In this document: one piece after another, positions 1-8,552 of the stretch | Layout of the letters: every line of letters starts with the position of its first letter | Position numbering within the stretch: position 1 is the stretch's first letter | Origin: Lachnospiraceae bacterium | Lineage (GTDB): Bacteria > Bacillota > Clostridia > Lachnospirales > Lachnospiraceae | Assembly (NCBI GenBank): GCA_009774145.1 | Contig: VSND01000016.1 | Coordinates: forward strand, 7,932-71,931 | Length of the DNA stretch: 64,000 bases | Direction: 5' to 3' | Notes under the pieces: generated by a model | Seen by the model: only the letters and a program-made list of their open reading frames with translations | Databases searched by the model: none | Told to the model about the DNA's origin: nothing | Made by a program: the position numbers and the translations under genes

Positions 1-43
1 TTTTCACTGTTTCACGCTCGAAATACTGATTTTTCACAGTTTT

Positions 44-1078
44 TTATTCTGGCACCTTTCTCCCGCGAAACTCCTTCGCCAGCAGAAAGAATCCAAAGAG
101 CAGCCCGTTCATAACCAGAGACGCCGGGACCATGCCCCAGGTGACCTCCTGATTCTCCAGCACATCTGCGGAATAGGTGTTGGCGATCACGGGAGCCAGG
201 TTATTATTCATGTAATGCAGGATGACCGGCACCCAGATATTTTCCGTTTTCATATAGGCAAAGGCAAAGAAAATCCCCAGCGTCACGCAGGTGATGATCT
301 GCGACGTTGTCATAATCAGCCCTTTGTCCGGTGTCACATAATAGAAGAAATCACACGGCAGATGCCAGAGTCCCCACACGACACCAAGAATCAGAACACC
401 CGTTCGAACTCCGAACCGCTCCTGCAGGATCGGCTGCAGATAATAACGCCATCCATATTCTTCACCAAAGAACGCCGCAAACGCCAGGATGAAATTCACA
501 GGCATGAACAGAAGATAACTCCAGGCCTCCGGCCCGGTCAGGATCTCCACGAGAAAGCCTGCCTGCCCGGTCAGCGCGTAAGATATGCCTGTCCGCCCAA
601 AATACAGCAGCAGAAACAAAAGGATACAGAACAGGGACGGTTTCCAGTTCCTCCACCCAAGCCCGCAGGCTTTTCTCCGCCCCTTACCGTCCAGCAGAAG
701 CGCGATCCAGCACAGAAGACTTCCGCCGATCAGGACGAACTGCTGCACCAGAGCCCACAGGGTAAATTCGCCTCCCGGAAGCTGTATGATCGATTCAGGC
801 GCCAGCACGGACAGGACAGCCAGAACGGCCATCAGAACCGTCATAAGAAGAAAAATCCCGTAAAACCATCTGGTCAGCTTCCGCTCTCCTCTTTCTGTCA
901 ACACATACGCCAGCATCACTCCCGCCGCCGGATACATCATCTGCGCATTGGGAAAAGCGCTCAGTTCCAGGGAAGCCGTACTGCCGTACCACATCAGAAT
1001 TCCCATCAGGTAAGTAACGCCATAGGCTATGAGCAGAAAAATAAAAAGCTGCTTTCTTTTTATATTTGTTTCAGACAT
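44..1078 (-). CDS. CPBP family intramembrane metalloprotease
   Basis: Polytopic membrane protein of the CPBP (CAAX protease / bacteriocin-processing, Abi) family. The three conserved blocks are visible: EEYGWR (glutamate pair and arginine), WGLWHLP (histidine) and HYMNNN (histidine plus asparagine), with about eight hydrophobic helices around them. A start at 1168 would overlap the upstream LytTR stop as ATGA, but the ATG at 1078 is preceded by a clean GGGAGG site, so I chose it (344 aa). It lies directly downstream of an Agr-like kinase and regulator, which suggests control by them or a role in peptide processing or self-immunity. The substrate cannot be read from sequence. Family call secure, role inferred. 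Confidence 0.85.
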   Translation of the reverse strand: MSETNIKRKQLFIFLLIAYGVTYLMGILMWYGSTASLELSAFPNAQMMYPAAGVMLAYVLTERGERKLTRWFYGIFLLMTVLMAVLAVLSVLAPESIIQLPGGEFTLWALVQQFVLIGGSLLCWIALLLDGKGRRKACGLGWRNWKPSLFCILLFLLLYFGRTGISYALTGQAGFLVEILTGPEAWSYLLFMPVNFILAFAAFFGEEYGWRYYLQPILQERFGVRTGVLILGVVWGLWHLPCDFFYYVTPDKGLIMTTSQIITCVTLGIFFAFAYMKTENIWVPVILHYMNNNLAPVIANTYSADVLENQEVTWGMVPASLVMNGLLFGFFLLAKEFRGRKVPE

Positions 1079-1164
1079 TTGATCCATTCCTCCCGGATAC
1101 TGTAATATTCGCCTTTTATCATACCACTTTCGGGGCTGCTCCGGCTGCAAAATGCCCGAACGGT

Positions 1165-1842
1165 TCATCTCACTGCCTGAATGGACACCTGCTTCCGGTC
1201 CACACCTGTGATCTGATCTGTATTCACCAGACAGGCCCTGTGGACCCGACAGAACCTCGGTCCCAGTGTACGTTCCAGCTCCTGCATGCTGCCGATGAAA
1301 TCCAGCCGTTCCCGCTTTGTATGAAGCTCGACCCGGTGCGTACGCCCGGCAGTGGAAAAATACAGGATTTCCTCCACCGGTATATGTCTTACCACGTCCA
1401 GTACCTTCACGGTAAAATATGGCTGTTTTTGTCCCTTCTCCTGCTGCATCCGCTCGGTGACCGCTTTCAGGCAGCGGGAAATATCCGCAAACATCTTCGT
1501 CTGGTCCTGCTTGCAGATATAGTCCAGCGCCTCCAGATGATACCGGAACGTCTCAAATGCCAGATCCTGAAAAGCCGTCACATAGATGAGAAAACCTCTG
1601 GCATCTTTTTTCCGGATCTGCTGTCCCAGCTCAAAGCCGTCCATGGATGCTCCCTTTAATTCCACATCCAGAAAATAAATGCCCCTCTGCTCACCGGACA
1701 GCGCCTCCAGAAGTTCCTCCGGGCTTCCGGTACAGACCGCAGTCTTCATGTCATAACCTTCGATCAGGATCTGTTTCTCGATATATTCCCGTTCCGCTTC
1801 CCGGATCCGCTCCTCATCTTCACAGATAAACACCGGCAGCAT
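1165..1842 (-). CDS. LytTR-family response regulator (AgrA-like)
   Basis: Cytoplasmic DNA-binding response regulator of 225 aa. The N-terminal receiver opens with FICEDEE (acidic pocket) and has the phosphoacceptor Asp in YFLDVEL at about residue 58. The C-terminal LytTR domain (about 125-225) contains the typical HIPVEEILYFSTAGRTH and CRVHRACLVN stretches. The ATG follows the kinase stop codon directly and has a GGGAGGTGGG site, so it is translated with the kinase. It probably binds direct repeats upstream of its targets, which are unknown but may include the downstream CPBP protease. Close relatives answer peptide pheromones, but no AgrB or AgrD is present here. Confidence 0.9.
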   Translation of the reverse strand: MLPVFICEDEERIREAEREYIEKQILIEGYDMKTAVCTGSPEELLEALSGEQRGIYFLDVELKGASMDGFELGQQIRKKDARGFLIYVTAFQDLAFETFRYHLEALDYICKQDQTKMFADISRCLKAVTERMQQEKGQKQPYFTVKVLDVVRHIPVEEILYFSTAGRTHRVELHTKRERLDFIGSMQELERTLGPRFCRVHRACLVNTDQITGVDRKQVSIQAVR

Positions 1843-3273
1843 TTATCCCACCTCCCGTTCTGCAGTTCTTTGATCTGCTTTCTCTTGATCCATGCCGTAT
1901 CTGTCCTGACACGATATCTCCTGAATCTTTAACTCCTGTATAAAACATCCGTCCTGTACTGCCGTGGATGTCAGTACGAAATCGTACTTATCTGTTATCC
2001 TACGGTAACTGGACAGTCCAACGCCCCGTCCGTTTCCTTTCGTGGAATATCCTTCCGTTCCGACACGGTGCAGATCCACCATACCATACAGTGTATTTTT
2101 CACCCGGAAAGTCGTGCACTGCTCCTGGCTGCTGATCAGCACATGGATCTGTCCGTCCTCTTTCCCGGATACCTCTTCCACCGCATTGTCCAGAAGGATC
2201 CCCAGACATCGGCACAGATCCACGCTGCGGATACGTGTACCTTCCAGAGGGCGAAAGACCTCCAGCTCACAGGCGACCTCCGCCTTCTGCATCTGTAAAA
2301 GCTTCTCCAGAAGAAGTCCCTTTACCTCCGTCATATGCACATTGGCCAGCTGATTCATCAGTCGGATCTGACTGCCGGCCTGCCGGTCAAAATCCTCTGT
2401 CATCTCCTGAATAAACCTCTGAACGGCGTTCAGGTCCCCTTCCCCTGCCTGCAGGTACATGCCTGCCATCATATTTTTAAAGTCATGGCGAAATCTGCGG
2501 ACCTCCGTCTGAATCTGTTCCATCTGTTCGATATAGGCGCTTTGCTGCATCAGGCTGATCTGCTGCTGCAAAATGCGCTCCTTCTGCTGCTCATCTCTGC
2601 CCTCATAGACCAGGATCAGATGAAGCACCAGAAGCAGGCTTACGGAAAGCAGAAGATTCTCCTGCCCCTCTCCCCCTTTGGAAGACAGCAGCCGCAAAAA
2701 TAGATGGAAAAACATCGGATACAGGCTGAGCAGAAGCAGAATCCCCTTTTTACGCTCCTCTCTTTTTGCCCAGTGCCGGTACGCCCTTCCGGCCCTTCGA
2801 ACAAAAAGCAGGCAGAAAAACCGGCAGGCCGGCAGAATCACCAGAAGCCAGAACAGATAGCTCCTGCGTTCCTCCGGCACGCTCAGATGAAAGAATTTAC
2901 CGTAAACGAACGCCTCTGCCAGCAGTTCGCCGTAGGAATCCAGAATTGCCCCAAGAAGGACGGCGCTCCAGCAGGTCGTCAGGGGAAGTCTGTACAGATC
3001 ATGGACAAAGACCGTCCAGGCAGCCAGCACAAAGTATTCCCACAGGATCTGTCCGATCTCGAACTCGATCTTCCAGAATCCGGTCAGATAACAGACCGTC
3101 CCCGCCACCGCAAGCAGAACTCCCAGTACCATGGCCCGGACCGCATGCTTTTGTATCGATCCGTTCCCGCGGTCCGGCACACGCCCAAGAAGGATACGGA
3201 CCATACACAGCATCAATATGATATCGTAAGCCATACTGCACAGGTTTGCGCAGGTAATCTCCCAAAAGGTCAT
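1843..3273 (-). CDS. GHKL sensor histidine kinase (AgrC-like)
   Basis: Membrane sensor kinase of the AgrC/GHKL type. The N-terminal half holds about six or seven hydrophobic helices. A linker then carries the phosphoacceptor box FRHDFKNMMAG, and the C-terminal ATPase has the N box (LDNAVEE) and a glycine-rich GRGVGLSS lid. An upstream ATG at 3315 lacks a Shine-Dalgarno site; the internal ATG at 3273 has GAGG eight bases before it and leads straight into the first helix, so I prefer it. The gene sits directly upstream of its probable partner regulator. The ligand is unknown; an Agr-type peptide is the family expectation, not something seen. Confidence 0.87.
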   Translation of the reverse strand: MTFWEITCANLCSMAYDIILMLCMVRILLGRVPDRGNGSIQKHAVRAMVLGVLLAVAGTVCYLTGFWKIEFEIGQILWEYFVLAAWTVFVHDLYRLPLTTCWSAVLLGAILDSYGELLAEAFVYGKFFHLSVPEERRSYLFWLLVILPACRFFCLLFVRRAGRAYRHWAKREERKKGILLLLSLYPMFFHLFLRLLSSKGGEGQENLLLSVSLLLVLHLILVYEGRDEQQKERILQQQISLMQQSAYIEQMEQIQTEVRRFRHDFKNMMAGMYLQAGEGDLNAVQRFIQEMTEDFDRQAGSQIRLMNQLANVHMTEVKGLLLEKLLQMQKAEVACELEVFRPLEGTRIRSVDLCRCLGILLDNAVEEVSGKEDGQIHVLISSQEQCTTFRVKNTLYGMVDLHRVGTEGYSTKGNGRGVGLSSYRRITDKYDFVLTSTAVQDGCFIQELKIQEISCQDRYGMDQEKADQRTAEREVG

Positions 3274-3311
3274 GCCATTTTCCTCTTCCGCTGTTATTTG
3301 AAATCTCTTCA

Positions 3312-3389
3312 TCATTTTACTACAGTTCTTTGTGCGTCACAAGATATTGGAAAAAACCTTCCCAAAAATGCCCAAAACAAAAATGGCAT
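3312..3389 (-). other. Candidate 25-codon peptide ORF ahead of the AgrC-like kinase
   Basis: A short open frame starting at 3389 encodes a 25-residue peptide with an aromatic hydrophobic N-terminal half (MPFLFWAFLGRFFPI), one cysteine and a basic end. Its TGA overlaps the upstream alternative kinase ATG (3315) as ATGA. It lacks a convincing ribosome binding site and does not match known AgrD precursors, so it is only a candidate leader or signal peptide. Confidence 0.2.
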
Positions 3390-3612
3390 CACATGGTATC
3401 CAGATGATATTTTGCAGTGGGCGCGCGATTCCCATACCGCTGAAGCTCTGTTTTCATTTATAAATAAGGAGCTGTTTCACATGACATCCCGGAAACTTTT
3501 GTCATATATCGGAGCAGCTCCTTTTTTCACAAAAGCTGTCATACATATTTACAGCCCTTCCTCTGCATACTACCACTGCAGATACCGAAAACATACGAGG
3601 AGGTTTTACCAT
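3390..3612. other. Divergent intergenic region
   Basis: Together with 3316-3389 this is about 300 bases between the minus-strand kinase and the plus-strand gene at 3613. Apart from the nested hairpin at 3466-3527 and the AGGAGG at 3598-3603, I see no gene and no clear promoter pair on the plus strand. Confidence 0.4.
3466..3527 (+). terminator. Nested hairpin with T-run (terminator or leader attenuator)
   Basis: AAGGAGCTG (3466-3474) pairs perfectly with CAGCTCCTT (3515-3523). Inside it ATGACA (3481-3486) pairs with TGTCAT (3500-3505), and the outer stem runs into TTTTTT. It lies in the leader about 85 bases before the gene at 3613, with no plus-strand gene before it. It could therefore end a small RNA or attenuate the downstream gene. 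Confidence 0.5.
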
Positions 3613-4047
3613 ATGGAAAATAATGATACCGTCAGCCTGTTAAAAGAATGCGACTCCGGAACGAAGATGGCAGTCGCTTCCATCGACGAAGTTCTGGAGA
3701 AAACCAAAGCATCCGATATGCGAAAGCTGTTAAGAAAAAGCAGGGACCACCACGAACAGCTGGGCAACGAAATCCATGAGCTTCTGCTTCGCCACCACAG
3801 CGAAGAAAAGGAACCCGGTCTTATGGCAAAAGGCATGTCTTGGTTCAAAACCAATATAAAGATGTCCATGGACGACAGCGACGCATCCATCGCAGAACTG
3901 ATGACAGACGGCTGTGATATGGGCATTAAGACCCTCTACCAGCGTCTGAGCCAGTATCCGGCTGCAGATCAGACTGCAAAAGGACTCTGCCGAAAGCTGA
4001 TCTCCATCGAAGAAGAGTTCCGCTCGGCTCTTCACAGCTATCTGTAA
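3613..4047 (+). CDS. Small four-helix (DUF2383-like) protein
   Basis: Soluble, almost fully helical 144-residue protein. Length and pattern (a lysine-rich first helix pair, HHEQLGNEIHELLLRHH, then two later helices ending EEEFRSALHSYL) resemble ferritin-like DUF2383 proteins, but I see no certain metal ligand set. The ATG at 3613 has a perfect AGGAGG nine bases upstream; longer in-frame extensions upstream are not coding. It stands alone between an Agr-like operon and a sugar regulator. The function is unknown; stress or storage roles proposed for relatives are not shown here. Confidence 0.7.
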   Translation: MENNDTVSLLKECDSGTKMAVASIDEVLEKTKASDMRKLLRKSRDHHEQLGNEIHELLLRHHSEEKEPGLMAKGMSWFKTNIKMSMDDSDASIAELMTDGCDMGIKTLYQRLSQYPAADQTAKGLCRKLISIEEEFRSALHSYL

Positions 4048-4065
4048 CGGCTCCCTTCTGTATTT

Positions 4066-4809
4066 TTATGTCCATTCCAGATAGCGGAAAAAGAGATACT
4101 CGCACAGGATCAGAAGCTGCACCCGGGAACGCACCTCGATCTCTTCCTTTATAAAATGTGTGGATTTCACATACAGATTGATATCCGCCACATCACTGAG
4201 CGTATTGCTTCCGAGGTTCGTCATGGACACCAGCGCCGCGCCCCGGCTTTTTGCCATATTGGCGGCAGCGATCACCAGGCTTGTCTCGCCGGATACGGAA
4301 AGGGCGATCACCAGATCGTCCTCTCCCAGCTGTTTGGCGCTGATATTCATCAGCGTACTGTCGTCATAGCAGTAAGCTGATTTTTTGACAAGCTGCAGCC
4401 GCTTGGCAAATTCATTTGCCACAGTCCTGCTGCTGCCCACCGCAAAAAGCTCGATCCGTTTTCTGGTGTGGATCAGCTTCAGGATCTCCTCTATGGTTTC
4501 CTCCGGAATCAGCTGTATTGTCTTGCTGATGTCCTTCAGAAAATCGATGGAATTTATCTCCGAAGTCTGCGTCTTTGACTCCCTGTGCACTTCCATCTTC
4601 AATGCTGCCTTAAATTCTGAAAATCCGCTGAACCCGAGCTTTTTACAGAAACGGATAACGGACGCCGGCGACGTATACAGCGCCTGTGCCACCTCCTGCA
4701 CCTTCATATCCGAGACCTTTTCATTGTTCTGGATACAGTAGGACAGGATCTCATTGTCACTCTTGTTCAGATACTGCGTATTTTCTGCGATACGGTTAAA
4801 AAAATCCAT
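4066..4809 (-). CDS. RpiR/MurR-family transcriptional regulator of the alpha-glucoside locus
   Basis: Regulator with an N-terminal HTH (about residues 1-75, with VAQALYTSPASVIRFCKKLG as recognition unit) and a C-terminal SIS sugar-phosphate-binding domain (IELFAVGSSRTVANEFAKRL, then DLVIALSVSGET). It is transcribed away from the glucosidase/PTS operon, as GlvR-type regulators often are. Two ATGs are possible; the second (4809) has GGGGAG at proper spacing while the first (4821) has none. By family logic it senses a phosphorylated alpha-glucoside or glucose phosphate in the SIS fold. Dyads at 4829-4842 and 4854-4872 are candidate operators. Confidence 0.88.
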   Translation of the reverse strand: MDFFNRIAENTQYLNKSDNEILSYCIQNNEKVSDMKVQEVAQALYTSPASVIRFCKKLGFSGFSEFKAALKMEVHRESKTQTSEINSIDFLKDISKTIQLIPEETIEEILKLIHTRKRIELFAVGSSRTVANEFAKRLQLVKKSAYCYDDSTLMNISAKQLGEDDLVIALSVSGETSLVIAAANMAKSRGAALVSMTNLGSNTLSDVADINLYVKSTHFIKEEIEVRSRVQLLILCEYLFFRYLEWT

Positions 4810-4828
4810 AATTCTCCCCATAAGAACT

Positions 4829-4842
4829 TGAAATTTATTTCA
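4829..4842. promoter_or_regulatory. Perfect dyad TGAAAT-TT-ATTTCA, candidate RpiR operator
   Basis: A 14-base perfect inverted repeat just upstream of the regulator start, in the divergent promoter region. TGAAA/TTTCA arms are common in RpiR-family operators, so regulator binding here is a reasonable inference. Binding is not shown by sequence alone. Confidence 0.45.
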
Positions 4843-4853
4843 GAAAATGAAAA

Positions 4854-4872
4854 ATATCCGATCAGCGGATAT
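4854..4872. promoter_or_regulatory. Perfect dyad ATATCCG-N5-CGGATAT
   Basis: A 19-base inverted repeat with 7-base perfect arms between the regulator and the sugar operon, 26 bases upstream of the operon -35 element. It may be an activator or second operator site. It could equally form a small hairpin in the regulator leader. Confidence 0.4.
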
Positions 4873-4897
4873 CCTTCCATTCTGCTCCAAACCCCTT

Positions 4898-4926
4898 TTC
4901 ACAAAGGCTTCTGACAGTTATATTAT
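4898..4926 (+). promoter_or_regulatory. Sigma-A-like promoter of the alpha-glucoside PTS operon
   Basis: TTCACA (4898-4903), a 17-base spacer and TATTAT (4921-4926) match the housekeeping consensus closely. This places the transcript start about 60 bases before the glucosidase ATG at 4993. Confidence 0.55.
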
Positions 4927-4992
4927 AGAGGATATCAAAAGCGCGCGCAAGAAAATAAGTCTAAAAAGAAAGGTATTAAAAGGGTATAAAAC

Positions 4993-6318
4993 ATGGAAGG
5001 TTTTAAAGTAGTTATCGTAGGGGGCGGCTCCAGCCACACTCCCGGCATCATCGCAAGTCTCATTGAAAATCTGGAACGCTTTCCGCTGAAAAAGCTTGTC
5101 CTCTATGACATTGACGCTGAACGTCTGGAGCTTGTGGACACCCTGTGCCGCTCTCTGACCGCAAAGCTTGATCCAGAATGTGTGTATTTCACAACTACAG
5201 ACCCGGAAAAAGCATTCACAGACATTGATTTTGCATTTGCACAGATCCGTCAGGGCGGCCTGAAGATGAGAGAGCAGGATGAAAAGATCTCTCTGGAATT
5301 CGGCGTGGTCGGACAGGAGACCTGCGGCCCGGGCGGCATGGCTTACGGACTTCGTTCCATTCCGGCCGTCTTCAAGGTCATCGACGATATCCGCACCTAT
5401 GCTCCGGAGGCATGGATCATCAACTATTCCAATCCGGCAGCGATCGTGGCGGAAGCAACCAGGCGTCAGTACGGCAATTATAAGATCCTGAACATCTGCG
5501 ACATGCCGGTGGCGATCATGCTGTCCTTTGCAAAGATGCTGGGGCTGAAAAAATACAACGATCTGGATCCTGTGTACTTCGGCCTGAACCATTTCGGATG
5601 GTGGACAAAGCTCTATGATAAAACCGGTGCGGACCGCATGCCGGAACTGAAGGAAAAGATCATGCAGTTCGGACTGGCAGCCTCCCACGACAAGCACCAT
5701 TCGGATCCGTCCTGGCGTCATACCTGGGAAAATTTCAGGGAAATCCTGACCGATTTTCCGGAATACCTGCCAAACACCTACCTGCAGTACTACCTTTATG
5801 CAAAAGAATGCGCAGAAGACGGAGACGTTAACTACACCAGAGCCAATATGGTCATGGACGGACGTGAAAAAGAGATGTATGAGCAGGTGCGCCTTGTGAA
5901 AGAAACCAACGGCGCCCATGAGGTCAACCTTGGGCTGTTCAATGCATTCGGCGACTTTATCGTAGACGTGGCATGCTCCATCGCCTACAACAATGCAGAC
6001 CGCTATCTGGTCATCGTGGAAAATAACGGCTCCATTCCGGATCTTCCCAAAGATGCCATGGTGGAAGTACCCTGTTACCTCCGCACCTGGGGACCGGAAC
6101 CGGTGGTGATCGGCAACATTCCCACGTTCCATCTGGGGATGATTCAGCAGCAGCTTGCCGCAGAAAAGCTCATCGTGGACGCTTATTTTGAAAATTCCTA
6201 TCAGAAGGCGCTGGAGGCATTTACCATGAACAAAACCGTGCCGTCCGCAAAGACCGCGCGGAAGATTCTGGATCGGATGATCGAGGCGAACAAAGGCTAC
6301 TGGCCGGAACTTCGTTAA
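4993..6318 (+). CDS. 6-phospho-alpha-glucosidase (GH4)
   Basis: NAD- and divalent-metal-dependent glycosidase of family GH4, 441 aa (typical length about 440). It splits phosphorylated alpha-glucosides such as maltose 6-phosphate delivered by the PTS. The N-terminal dinucleotide loop GGGSSHTPG lies at residues 11-19. The motif CDMP at about 169-172 is the signature of the alpha-specific branch (beta-specific members carry CNVP), with its Cys as metal ligand, and NHFGWW follows. The ATG has an AGGG site. It is the first gene of an operon with EIICB and EIIA, opposite an RpiR regulator, which matches the glv/mal-type organisation. Exact sugar not determinable. Confidence 0.92.
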   Translation: MEGFKVVIVGGGSSHTPGIIASLIENLERFPLKKLVLYDIDAERLELVDTLCRSLTAKLDPECVYFTTTDPEKAFTDIDFAFAQIRQGGLKMREQDEKISLEFGVVGQETCGPGGMAYGLRSIPAVFKVIDDIRTYAPEAWIINYSNPAAIVAEATRRQYGNYKILNICDMPVAIMLSFAKMLGLKKYNDLDPVYFGLNHFGWWTKLYDKTGADRMPELKEKIMQFGLAASHDKHHSDPSWRHTWENFREILTDFPEYLPNTYLQYYLYAKECAEDGDVNYTRANMVMDGREKEMYEQVRLVKETNGAHEVNLGLFNAFGDFIVDVACSIAYNNADRYLVIVENNGSIPDLPKDAMVEVPCYLRTWGPEPVVIGNIPTFHLGMIQQQLAAEKLIVDAYFENSYQKALEAFTMNKTVPSAKTARKILDRMIEANKGYWPELR

Positions 6319-6340
6319 TTTTCAGGGAGAGATTACATAC

Positions 6341-7903
6341 ATGAAAGATAAATTTTCATTTTCACAGTTTCAGAAATTAGGCAAGGTTCTGATGACTCCG
6401 GTCATGATCCTGCCCATCGCAGGCATCCTGGTCGGCATCGGCTCCGCCTTTACCACACAGAACATCATCAACACATTTCCGGTCCTTGGCAATGAATATA
6501 TCAGACTTTTTTTCAATCTGCTGAAGGCCATGGGAAATACCATCAACAACTATCTGCCCATTATTTTTGCGGTATCCGTGTCCGTCGGTTACGCAAAAAA
6601 AGAAAAAGGGATCGCCGCTCTTTGCAGCGTCATCGGCTTTCTGGCCATGAACAATGTGATGAACGTACTCCTTACCAGTCTCGGCAAGCTGGATCCGTCC
6701 GCCATGACCACCGGACAGTCCATGATCATGGGCATCGCTTCTCTGGATACGGGTGTATTCGGCGGCATCCTCATCGGCCTTCTGGTGGCATGGCTCCACA
6801 ACAAATATTATAACATCCAGCTTCCGCCGGTGCTCGGCATCTTCTCCGGTACGAAATTCGTGCCCATGATCACGCTGCTGGGATGTTCTGCGCTCGGTTT
6901 TGTCATGGCCTTCGTATGGCCGGTGATCCAGGGCGGTCTTACCGCCATGGGCGAGCTCATCTACCGCACCGGTGCGGCAGGAAGCGTCATCTACGGCCTC
7001 AGTGAACGTGCGCTGCTGCCTTTCGGCCTGCACCACTTCATCTATACGCCGTTCTTCTTCACCAACCTGGGCGGCTCCATGGAGATCGACGGAACCATCG
7101 TGGAAGGCGCTGTCAATATTTACAATGCCATGCTGGCCTCTCCGACGGCGATGTTCGACATCAACATTACCCGTTTCGTCATGAACGGCAAGGTTATCTT
7201 CGCCATGTTCGGTATGCCGGGTGCAGCTCTTGCCATCTATCATACGGCAAAACCGGAGAAGAAACAGATGGTAAAAGCGCTGCTGATCGCAGCCGTGATC
7301 CCTTCCATCTTCACCGGGATCACCGAACCCATCGAGTATTCCTTCCTGTTCGTAGCGCCGCTGCTGTTCGTGGTGCATGCAGGCTTTGCAGGACTTACGT
7401 ATTTCCTGACTTATATTTTCCAGGTAAATGTCCCCGGCCCCAGCTCGTTCGGCGGACCGTTCCTGAGCACGGTCTTCAACGGCATCATGCAGTCGGACAA
7501 GGGCTCCAACTGGATCTGGATCTTTATACTGGGCGCCGTCTTCTTTGTGCTGTATTATGTAAGCTTCCGGTTCCTGATCCTGAAATTTGATTTCAAGACT
7601 CCGGGCCGCGAGGCGGACGACGCGGAAGTCAAAGAACTGGGCAGCAAAAAGGTCAGTGACGATATTCTCACCACCATCATCGAAGGACTTGGCGGCGCAG
7701 ACAATATCCTGAATGTGGACGCCTGCTTTACCCGCCTGAGAGTCAAGGTCAAAGACAAAGCCCTTGTCATGTCCGATGCGGACTGGAAGGCAAAGACGGC
7801 GGCCAACGGCGTTGTGCAGGTCAGCGACGGCGTGCAGATCATCTATGGAACAAAGGCCGACGTCTACAAGAACAACATCAAAAATGTACTGAATATGGAG
7901 TAA
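6341..7903 (+). CDS. PTS alpha-glucoside transporter subunit EIICB
   Basis: Membrane permease and phosphotransfer protein of 520 aa. The N-terminal EIIC domain (about 1-410) has roughly ten helices with VMILPIAGILVGIGSAF at the start and the substrate-site region GITEPIEYSF. The C-terminal EIIB domain (about 435-520) carries the phosphocysteine in VDACFTRLR at about residue 462. It imports and phosphorylates an alpha-glucoside for the GH4 enzyme encoded 22 bases upstream. EIIA is a separate gene 14 bases downstream. Glucose-family PTS, GlvC/MalB-like. Confidence 0.92.
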   Translation: MKDKFSFSQFQKLGKVLMTPVMILPIAGILVGIGSAFTTQNIINTFPVLGNEYIRLFFNLLKAMGNTINNYLPIIFAVSVSVGYAKKEKGIAALCSVIGFLAMNNVMNVLLTSLGKLDPSAMTTGQSMIMGIASLDTGVFGGILIGLLVAWLHNKYYNIQLPPVLGIFSGTKFVPMITLLGCSALGFVMAFVWPVIQGGLTAMGELIYRTGAAGSVIYGLSERALLPFGLHHFIYTPFFFTNLGGSMEIDGTIVEGAVNIYNAMLASPTAMFDINITRFVMNGKVIFAMFGMPGAALAIYHTAKPEKKQMVKALLIAAVIPSIFTGITEPIEYSFLFVAPLLFVVHAGFAGLTYFLTYIFQVNVPGPSSFGGPFLSTVFNGIMQSDKGSNWIWIFILGAVFFVLYYVSFRFLILKFDFKTPGREADDAEVKELGSKKVSDDILTTIIEGLGGADNILNVDACFTRLRVKVKDKALVMSDADWKAKTAANGVVQVSDGVQIIYGTKADVYKNNIKNVLNME

Positions 7904-7917
7904 AGGAGAAAATTCTT

Positions 7918-8418
7918 ATGGGATTCTGGGAGAATCTGATCCATGGCAGCAAAAAAACTGCTCCGAAGGAGAAAATCGTATACAGTCCGTTAAAAGGACA
8001 CGTCATCCCGCTGTCCGAAGTAAAGGATCCTGTCTTCTCGGAAGGGATGATGGGACCTGGCGTCGGGATCGAACCGGAAGACGGAAACCTGTGCGCGCCT
8101 GCAGACGGCGAGATCACGGTTGCCTTTCCTACCGGACACGCAGTTGCATTAAAGACAGCAGACGGAATGGAGATTCTGATCCACATCGGCATTGATACCG
8201 TTAAAATGAACGGCGACGGCTTTCAGTGCCATGCAGAGGAAGGAAATACGGTAAAAGCGGGAGATCCGCTGGTATCCTTTGACCTTCATAAGATCCGTTC
8301 TGCCGGATATGACGCCACCACCATGGTGCTGGTGTCCAATGCCGCTGAACTGGGAACCATAACCGCTCCGGCTGCCGGGACAGTCACGGTTGGTGACCGG
8401 CTGTACGCAATCACCTGA
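7918..8418 (+). CDS. PTS glucose-family EIIA component
   Basis: Cytoplasmic phosphocarrier of 166 aa, the usual size for Crr-type EIIA. The active histidine lies in ILIHIGIDTV at about residue 89 and the second conserved histidine in TGHAVAL. An N-terminal segment (residues 1-20) resembles the membrane-tethering tail of free EIIA proteins. It takes phosphate from HPr and passes it to the EIIB domain of the preceding gene. It is last in the operon and is followed by a strong hairpin at 8514. It could also serve other glucose-type permeases lacking EIIA. Confidence 0.92.
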   Translation: MGFWENLIHGSKKTAPKEKIVYSPLKGHVIPLSEVKDPVFSEGMMGPGVGIEPEDGNLCAPADGEITVAFPTGHAVALKTADGMEILIHIGIDTVKMNGDGFQCHAEEGNTVKAGDPLVSFDLHKIRSAGYDATTMVLVSNAAELGTITAPAAGTVTVGDRLYAIT

Positions 8419-8513
8419 TTCGTGTCCGGGGATGACACATTCTGCGTTTTTATCCATCCTGCAGAAACTGCATTTTTATGATTTGTTTTTGCAGTATTCT
8501 TTCTAAAGCAGGC

Positions 8514-8550
8514 GGATCCTGCCCGGCATCAGACCGGCAGGATCCACTTT
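8514..8550. terminator. Shared terminator hairpin
   Basis: GGATCCTGCC (8514-8523) pairs perfectly with GGCAGGATCC (8536-8545), followed on the plus strand by ACTTTCTTTATTTT. It ends the PTS operon and also lies just past the stop of the convergent Fe-S protein gene. Confidence 0.7.
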
Positions 8551-8552
8551 CT

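Noticed and set aside
3312..3389. AgrD autoinducing peptide precursor
   Set aside because: No ribosome binding site, no acidic C-terminal tail and no AgrB. Kept only as a weak candidate.
4918..6132. Long minus-strand open frame opposite the GH4 gene
   Set aside because: Composition is typical of an antisense frame of a real gene; GH4 motifs lie on the plus strand.
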